A stretch of DNA of 15,000 bases, from positions 1-15,000 of the forward strand of contig CALCWC010000155.1 in assembly GCA_937905985.1 (NCBI GenBank), read 5' to 3'. Below, one piece after another: positions 12,001 through 15,000 of the stretch. The first letter of the stretch is position 1, and each line of letters starts with the position of its first letter. The position numbers and the translations under genes were made by a program. This DNA comes from an uncultured Verrucomicrobiales bacterium. GTDB taxonomy: Bacteria; Verrucomicrobiota; Verrucomicrobiia; Verrucomicrobiales; Akkermansiaceae. The notes below the pieces were generated by a model. The model worked only from the letters and a program-made list of their open reading frames with translations. It made no database searches and was not told where the DNA came from.

Positions 12001-15000
12001 TTCCCTTAAACTGAGCTCGGAAGCATCCATCTCAGGCATCACCTTCAATGCCGGCGGCAGCGCTGCCATTACGGCACGCGGGAGCATTCTCATTGATGGC
12101 ACCAGTTCTGCGGCCAGAACCACGCTCACCTCCAAAACCGGCGGCATCAAAGCCACCAATGCCGGGTTCGCCCCCGGCATCCTCACGGCAGAGGCGGAGC
12201 AGGACATCTTCATTTCCACCGCAGGGGCTCTTGCTCTCGATGAGGTGGAAAGCCGCCGTGGAAATGTGACGCTCAATGCCGACAGAGGCATCACTTCCGT
12301 CAAGAACACTGATTTGAGCAATCTCAGCATCGCGCCCGGCTCCTCCACCACGTCCACCTCCCTTCAAAAGCTTGTGGAGGGAACCAGGGCCGAGTTCTCC
12401 GACGAGTACTACGCCAAACTTCTGCATTACGAGCAGCTCTACTATGAAAAGGACGAGCAGGGCAACTACACCCACCGTGATGCGAAGGGCACTTTCATCC
12501 TGCCGGAGGAGCAGGATGCCAGGCAGGAGCTCAGCGCCAATTTCAAGAACCTCTACGAGAGCGGCAAGGGCGACTATCTCGGCAAGTTCATCTATGCGCT
12601 CAGCGGCATGAAGGCCGTGGGCGGCACCGTCTTCGCAAACGAGGCTGACGCTCTGACCTATCTGGCAAATCATGCCGACAAGCTGGAGACCGACTTTGCC
12701 CGGGCATACTACGACCTGCTTGTGATGAAGCTCACGGGCGAGGTGCGCAAGCTGCACGGCAAGGAGCTTGCCATTGACTACGGGCAATTCAACGAGACTG
12801 TTTACCGCCTCTACTGGCTGAAGGACCACAACGGGAAATATGTCAACCAGGACCAGTACGGCAACTTCATCAGCCCGAACCAGACGGACGGCTTCGGCAA
12901 TGTCATCGGCAAGATATACAGCAATGAGGTGTGCAAAGCCATAACCGCCCAATTCAGGTCGCAAGGCAACAACGGCTCCTATAAATTCAAGGAGAGCGGA
13001 TTGCTGGGCGAGCTGGCCGAGGCGGCGAGCGGATACAGCGCGGCATCTACCATGGTCAACCTGCTGCAAACCGCCCCCGCCATGGTGGCAGGCGGCAGCT
13101 TGGCAGACAACGTGCCGGTAACGGTTCGCGCCAGCGGGAGTATCTCCCTCACCACCAAGGAAGACCAGAGTATTGGCGGTAATGCCTGCCTTTTTTCCAT
13201 CAAACCCGTTGCATGGAACGAGGACGGAACGCCCGTGTACTCTGATTGGGCAAAAGCTCTCCAGTCCGAGATTAAACACGCGCAGCGCGCCGGTGTGGAA
13301 CTCATATCAGAGAACAAGGCAACAGGCGAACGCATCTATGCCATCTCCTATTTCGAGGGCAAGGCTGGTAGCATCAACGGACTGGATGTGTACCTCCTGC
13401 AGCAAGCGGTACCGTCTGACATCCATCAAGAGTTCGGAGTCTGCCGCGTGTACACCCGCAACTACATAGGCGTGGATGCGCCGACGCTCAATGCATCTGG
13501 CCGTTACGTGCTAATCACCTCCAAGAGGGATCTCACGCTCAGTGGAGAAAGCTTCAACACCAACAACCTCTACCTCTCCACCACTGGCTCCATCAACGGT
13601 TCTGTGAAGAGCGACGGCGGCGTGATTAGTCTCTATGCCCAGAAAGGCATTGGCTCTGCAGACAACTTCTTCGGCATTGCCGGCAGCTCCACCTACTCCT
13701 TGGGATCTGAGGGCGATGCCTATCTCAAAACCTCAAGTCCGGTAGAGCTCGCTTATCTCTGCGGCGAACTCGTTACCATAGACTCCCGCGAAGGCACGCT
13801 GTCTCCTCACGAGAACGGAACCATAGGGCCGAACATTGTCGGACGCCGCATCAATTTCTACGGCGATCTGGACACCGGGCTCGGCTTCCGCACCTTTGGA
13901 ACGAGCGAGGCTGAGGGCGGCCTGCACTGGTACGGCGGCGGCAGCTCAGAGAACCTCAAGTACAAAGCCTTCAATACAGCCTACAAGTTCTGGTTCAAGG
14001 CGGAGAACCCGCCTACATCCCTGGACCGTGTGGACGTTGATTACAGCGGCTATCTCGAACTCGTCGGTCTGCCGGAGACAATTCAGACTGCCGAGTTCCG
14101 TCAAATCGGCCATGGAACATCTCCGAGCACGTTGGCAATAGAAGGCAGACACACATTTGAGGAAAGCCTGGCCTTCAACGGGGAGGGTTCCTACACCATT
14201 CTGTCCCCGGAACTGCTGACCATAGGTGGCGGCACTCCCGTGAATGTCTGCGGTGATGCCACCTTCCGGATAGCGGGTATTGAAACCCGGAATGACAGTG
14301 CCATCCGCATCCACGGCACGGGCGACCTGGCCTTCTTCGGTTACGAGCCGGATTCCACCTGCGAATTCATGGATGACGTGTCGATTAACGGTTTGGGCAA
14401 TGTCACGCTCGCCAACGTGCGCATTGCCGGCCAAGCCGCCCTCACGGGCAAGAACCTTGCACTCTCCCAGATATCCAGCACGGGTGACATGCAACTTGAC
14501 GGTTTGTTCGGCATCTCGGGCTCGGAAATCTCCGGCATGCGAATCAGGGCCAACAGTTCCCGCGGCGGCGTGTTCCTGAACGCAGACACCCTGGACCTGA
14601 GCGGCTCCTCCATGAACGCCTTTGTGGTGGACCTGGGGTCCCTGGGAGACAACCCCAGCGTCACCGTTCACGATATCAACGCCTGCGGAACCGGCAGCAA
14701 GGTCATCGTTCGCGCCCTCTCCGACGAGTTGCTGCTGGGCAGCACCATCAGCGGCGCGGCGCTGGAGTTCTACAGCACGGGAACCATCTCCCGGAATGAG
14801 GGTGCCATTCTGCACTCCCACTATCCTTTCTGGAATATCTGGCAGAGTAACGACTCCTCCATATATGACATGAAGATGGATGTCCTCGATTCCGAGGTCT
14901 CCCTCAACTGCGTCTGGTTTGTCGACGACAGCTACGACAATGCCCCTCAAAACAGCGAGGATGTGCAGAAGCTGCGCCGCAAGGTCAACGGGGAGGAGGA
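1..15000 (+). CDS. Giant filamentous-haemagglutinin/LktA-like adhesin, internal fragment (partial at both ends)
   Basis: Codons run from base 2 to base 14998 with no stop: about 4,999 residues, over 500 kDa, and still incomplete at both ends. Most of the protein is Gly/Asn/Ser/Thr/Ala/Val-rich with alternating hydrophobic residues and recurring I-x-A-x-x-G-x-[IL]-x-[IV] strands, as in right-handed parallel beta-helix stalks of two-partner-secreted and autotransported adhesins. The likely role is an extracellular stalk for attachment or cell-cell contact; this is inferred from fold and size, and no receptor-binding or catalytic site is recognised. Alpha-helical or charged inserts interrupt the stalk near 1007-1273, 2311-2490, 3158-3376, 3662-3790, 5189-5368, 7352-7561, 9960-10100, 10540-10740, 12362-13120 and 13202-13470. 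About 27 isolated cysteines are present, unusual for this class. The secretion signal and the C-terminal anchor or barrel must lie outside the window, so the export route (two-partner, classical autotransporter or other) is unknown. The coding frame is near certain; the family assignment is moderate. Confidence 0.9.
38..157 (+). other. Lys/Arg-rich segment of the giant adhesin
   Basis: Residues 13-52 contain 15 Lys or Arg in 40 positions, including KRK, KK, RR and the closing KAKVRKQEKK. The sequence then turns abruptly into acidic, beta-rich text (ADIAIFADD). The preceding residues do not look like a signal peptide, so this is an internal linker or a loop near the end of an N-terminal module. 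A site for proteolytic processing or binding to polyanions is possible, but nothing in the window shows it. Confidence 0.45.
158..1000 (+). other. N-proximal short beta-repeat region
   Basis: Residues 53-333 are low in aromatics and rich in Asn, Thr, Ala and Gly, and carry repeated strand motifs: VSITLSDSNLVADRVDINAS, IISITGSTIKAEG, TSVDIQGSSLSGG, NLMLGKDASATADTVALTAA, TVNVQGTVKGGNDVTIAAS and TVTVDGTVEAKGALTVTAAA. Each pairs an x-V-x-[IV]-x-G strand with a second strand ending in A, with spacing of roughly 20-50 residues. This is the usual look of stacked beta-helix coils. No individual domain name can be given. Confidence 0.6.
1007..1273 (+). other. Charged then Ala-rich helical insert
   Basis: Residues 336-374 are dominated by Glu, Asp, Lys and Arg (ERTQDETVLETDTEE, then YLERYARYLKTKETDT). 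Residues 381-424 are Ala-rich with heptad-like hydrophobics (ASELQASLNTAINADAAKAA). Both are predicted helical by eye and break the surrounding beta-repeat pattern. They probably form a helical protrusion or short coiled hairpin on the stalk. Beta sequence resumes with GNINAAAKGETATLRVA. Confidence 0.5.
1844..2275 (+). other. Pectate-lyase-like beta-helix block
   Basis: Starting at residue 615, the text reads WTSDFIIVTLSGNIVLVKDV, then DGTTITGNGHSLKLTNSI, DIGSNVTITGVENFTFEF, TSLSIGENFKVKASGNVTMS and GVSITAGGDVSINAK. The G-x-T-I-T-G-N-G-H-S-L-x-L phrase is typical of one coil of a right-handed parallel beta-helix in autotransporters and polysaccharide-lyase-fold proteins. No catalytic Asp/Arg/Lys constellation of a lyase is evident, so a structural coil is preferred to an enzyme. 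Confidence 0.55.
3158..3376 (+). other. Charged helical insert
   Basis: Residues 1053-1125 depart from the Gly/Thr repeat style: AKAEEKKQPRELSFFEFLKK, followed by a Lys/Asp/Leu-rich run containing KMKIDADTKKLAGLDNLRKI and GEALSDDLVNQEEAVERS. Several amphipathic helices are likely. It sits between the coil NEVNINGNLTSINGNINLQS and the coil beginning IVIENNNLQFNGTATAKNG, so it is an insertion into the beta-helix rather than a terminal domain. Its function is unknown. Confidence 0.5.
4592..7351 (+). repeat. Gly/Ala-rich degenerate protein repeat array, about 15 units
   Basis: Units open with a strand of the form [LMF]-x-[VIL]-x-A and continue through a Gly/Ala-rich hydrophobic stretch to a T-A-x-[IL] or similar close. 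Openers I can place by base: NLTVEAEN 4592, LKVTAED 5465, LTLHAKDN 5654, LTVTAEKG 5960, NIKAEATS about 6362, FTLHASGR 6533, LTIKADNT 6692, MSVLAEEN 6869, LAVMATNT 7058, MNVTADCN 7232. Spacing in the best-preserved part (about 6360-7232) is 159-189 bases, that is 53-63 residues. Gly-rich cores include GIGSLSVQIGGKGAGIGVSI and ALGLEGAGIGVGVSII. The protein repeats are clear but no long exact DNA repeat was seen, so the duplications are old. The pattern resembles LktA-type filamentous adhesins. Confidence 0.72.
5189..5368 (+). other. Acidic insert within the Gly/Ala repeat array
   Basis: Residues 1730-1789 are acidic and helix-prone, with EGDDDYESLIDVSVARALGL, a segment with Leu and Ser (EVVEGRLSNSLLQAINE), and an Asp/Glu-rich loop GENPDFDESSPELADAN. 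It separates a unit ending in TLGAAIGIKLNA from one resuming with VSFELGASISRNALDMSSKA, so it appears to split one repeat. It could be a surface loop or a metal-binding site; no canonical EF-hand spacing is complete. Confidence 0.45.
7352..7561 (+). other. Helical insert with nearby clustered cysteines
   Basis: Residues 2451-2520 read as amphipathic helices: SLTDKEKAQKGKAAQGVDKE, IAAACKLIQDADIKLDD, VSDDVANAMSNAAKAADD. Two cysteines fall inside (2475, 2513), and three more lie close by at 2385, 2417 and 2535. The insert lies just after the last unit of the Gly/Ala-rich array and before the regular array that starts near 7712, so it marks the boundary between two repeat blocks. The function is not recognised. 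Confidence 0.5.
7712..8743 (+). repeat. Regular 51-56-residue beta-helix repeat array, about 7 units
   Basis: A recurring strand [TN]-x-[ILV]-x-[IL]-G-[DNK]-x-x-x-[IL]-x-A appears at near-constant spacing: VETIVNDAILSAGG near 7712, TTISLTGTTNLKSAGG at 7868, NTLTIGNGVGIEAQKG at 8030, PTLAIGDNATITGG at 8189, ATLAIGDGSTISATTG at 8345, NKVKLGKNVKLRAQNG at 8507, AEVSIGTGFNAAG at 8672. Steps are about 156, 162, 159, 156, 162 and 165 bases. Each strand is followed by [GD]-[IL]-x-[IV]-x-[AST] and a hydrophobic return with L-G-F or G-F. Isolated copies of the same strand occur earlier (641, 2123, 2660, 3584), so the array is the tidiest stretch of a motif used throughout the protein. Confidence 0.72.
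8744..11160 (+). other. Mixed beta-repeat region with loop inserts
   Basis: Beta-coil phrases continue but at irregular spacing: TATITLEGGMIDVAQFNAKA, SLDILTDDVSITAHNRH, TEISLTAASLLNANCILTT, SATLNLNGSIDTWGDTELTA, NISGAVESIGNITIQSGS, STITIGGDAKLYAGLGSAIQ. Between them are polar or helical inserts, for example ESEQLADGTWLAPKSVLTTL (around 9991-10050) and KWEATAQQNVKNHAASVVAG (around 10568-10627). From about 10750 the text reads GTVTINARVVDLNGKIYSG and NSDIVIAPDFKVLTANGKL, followed by SISITGNIVNSDPTGNAG-like coils. This is a stalk with decorations; no named domain is assigned. Confidence 0.5.
11161..11688 (+). other. Thr/Tyr-rich, non-repetitive segment
   Basis: Residues 3721-3896 have a different texture: many Thr, Tyr, Lys and Gln and little regular coil pattern, for example YTGETTRYTQNVNGIWTQEV, TSKYQVKLQKQTSTPMEESG and DPGTALRWRYTLKYDDVCTN. 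The segment directly precedes the phrase VGIHFSGAGSSGSAFKV. From pattern memory, large LktA-type adhesins carry a comparable aromatic Thr-rich stretch before a similar I-x-F-x-G strand; this link is inference only. The region could form an antiparallel beta domain standing off the helix. Confidence 0.45.
11702..12361 (+). other. Haemagglutinin-type beta module with G-S-I-G signature
   Basis: Residues 3901-4120 contain IHFSGAGSSGSAFKVVSGNV, NFSGVVTATNCTVEAVEAVT, then TKGSIGSGEQPLTFNADTA, VFSAKQDLNLATGRDSGAMV, SIDG-like coils (SILIDGTSSAARTTLTSKTG), and GNVTLNADRGITSVKNTDLS. The G-S-I-G-x4-P-L-x-x-x-A-x-x-x-x-x-[AS]-x-x-D-[LIV]-x-[LIV] arrangement is frequent in FHA-family and other very large bacterial adhesins. 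It suggests a return to an ordered beta-helix just before the Tyr-rich insert. Confidence 0.55.
12428..12499 (+). repeat. Tyr-rich internal repeat, copy 1
   Basis: Residues 4143-4166. It shares ten identical positions with copy 2 (L, Y, K, D, G, Y, D, G, F, I) with no gaps over 24 residues. The matching is at protein level; the DNA has diverged, so this is an old duplication or a convergent beta-hairpin motif. Confidence 0.6.
12800..12871 (+). repeat. Tyr-rich internal repeat, copy 2
   Basis: Residues 4267-4290, 372 bases downstream of copy 1. It is followed at once by SPNQTDGFGNVIG, which looks like a further short D-x-x-G-x-[FV]-I unit, so the local pattern K-D-x-x-G-x-Y / D-x-Y-G-N-F-I / D-G-F-G-N-V-I may be a small tandem of hairpin turns. 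Confidence 0.6.
13202..13470 (+). other. Second non-repeat alpha/beta insert
   Basis: Residues 4401-4489 include KPVAWNEDGTPVYSDWAKAL, a helix QSEIKHAQRAGVELISENKA, then TGERIYAISYFEGKAG and LDVYLLQQAVPSDIHQEFGV. This is globular-looking sequence with Trp, His and mixed charge between the beta strands at 13121-13200 and those resuming at 13471. It may form one unit with the Tyr-rich insert just upstream. No family is recognised. Confidence 0.45.
13471..14998 (+). other. C-proximal beta-repeat region, runs off the window
   Basis: From residue 4491 the beta-coil style returns: ASGRYVLITSKRDLTLSGES, NNLYLSTTGSINGSVKSDGG, VISLYAQKGIGSADNFFGIA, NGTIGPNIVGRRINFYGDLD, VNVCGDATFRIAGIETRNDS, GNVTLANVRIAGQAALTGKN, ANSSRGGVFLNADTLDLSGS. 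The K-G-I-G-S and T-I-G-P-N-I-V-G phrases resemble the coil-capping I-G motifs of FHA-type proteins. The last residues (DVQKLRRKVNGEEE) become charged. No outer-membrane barrel or sorting signal is reached, so the C-terminus lies further on. Confidence 0.55.

Larger units (their letters stand above)
12362..13120 (+). other. Tyr-rich, mostly helical insert domain with an internal duplication
   Basis: Residues 4121-4373 are rich in Tyr, Leu, Glu, Lys and Asp, unlike the surrounding beta repeats. Two segments match at a spacing of exactly 124 residues: LYYEKDEQGNYTHRDAKG with following T-F-I (residues 4146-4166), and LYWLKDHNGKYVNQDQYG with following N-F-I (residues 4270-4290). Shared positions are L-Y-x-x-K-D-x-x-G-x-Y-x-x-x-D-x-x-G-x-F-I. 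Helical text between them includes ANHADKLETDFARAYYDLLV and MKLTGEVRKLHGKELAIDY. The domain ends in a hydrophobic stretch (STMVNLLQTAPAMVAGGS) and beta sequence resumes at VTVRASGSISLTTKEDQS. It may be a functional tip or a lateral domain; the role is unknown. Confidence 0.6.

Noticed and set aside
12032..13279. A 415-codon open frame on the minus strand, and others such as 1817-3100 and 7553-8584.
   Set aside because: They lie codon-for-codon opposite the real frame and stay open because it rarely uses TTA, CTA or TCA; each ends exactly where such a codon occurs (TCA at 12032, CTA at 1817 and 7553). Their translations are low-complexity and match nothing recognisable.
1..15000. Many N-x-[ST] sequons, suggesting HMW-type N-glycosylation.
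   Set aside because: Asn, Ser and Thr are so common in this protein that the number seen is about what composition alone would give.
1..15000. CRISPR arrays, tRNA or rRNA genes, insertion sequences, terminators or promoters.
   Set aside because: No direct DNA repeats with spacers, inverted-repeat ends, RNA gene signatures or non-coding gaps were seen; the whole window is protein-coding.

Overview
The whole window lies inside one enormous gene. Reading codons from position 2 on the + strand, I translated every line and found no stop codon from end to end: about 4,999 codons, open at both edges. No start codon, ribosome binding site, signal peptide, stop, terminator or neighbouring gene is visible. 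Residue numbers below count from the codon at position 2, so residue n starts at base 2+3(n-1).

The protein looks like the central part of a giant secreted or surface-anchored filamentous protein of the filamentous-haemagglutinin/large-adhesin type. It is almost entirely Gly/Asn/Thr/Ser/Ala/Val-rich sequence of short predicted beta strands with recurring patterns (hydrophobic-x-hydrophobic-G-x-x-x-x-I-x-A-x-x-G-x-I-x-I). This is typical of stacked parallel beta-helix coils. The best family guess, from pattern memory only, is the leukotoxin LktA-like filamentous adhesins. No enzyme domain, RTX nonapeptide run or Ig-like repeat is visible in what I read.

Layout: a Lys/Arg-rich stretch (38-157); short beta repeats (158-1000); charged and Ala-rich helical inserts (1007-1273); a beta-helix-like block (1844-2275); more coils with helical inserts, including 3158-3376; a Gly/Ala-rich array of about 15 degenerate units of roughly 50-70 residues (4592-7351); a helical insert with clustered cysteines (7352-7561); a more regular 51-56-residue array (7712-8743); mixed beta sequence with loops (8744-11160); a Thr/Tyr-rich non-repeat segment (11161-11688); a haemagglutinin-like G-S-I-G module (11702-12361); a Tyr-rich, largely helical insert containing an internal duplication (12362-13120); a second alpha/beta insert (13202-13470); and a final beta-repeat stretch running off the edge.

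The organism is probably a diderm (Gram-negative-type) bacterium, because this protein class is exported by type V-like routes across an outer membrane. DNA is GC-rich by eye, with ACC, CTG, GGC, AAG and GAG favoured and TTA, CTA and TCA avoided, yet ATA and AGG are used regularly. A gut Verrucomicrobiota/Akkermansia-like, Lentisphaerota, Synergistota or Desulfovibrio-like host would all fit. I cannot decide between them. The most notable points are the size of the uninterrupted frame, the repeat arrays, the duplicated Tyr-rich insert and the unusual number of cysteines for a filamentous adhesin.
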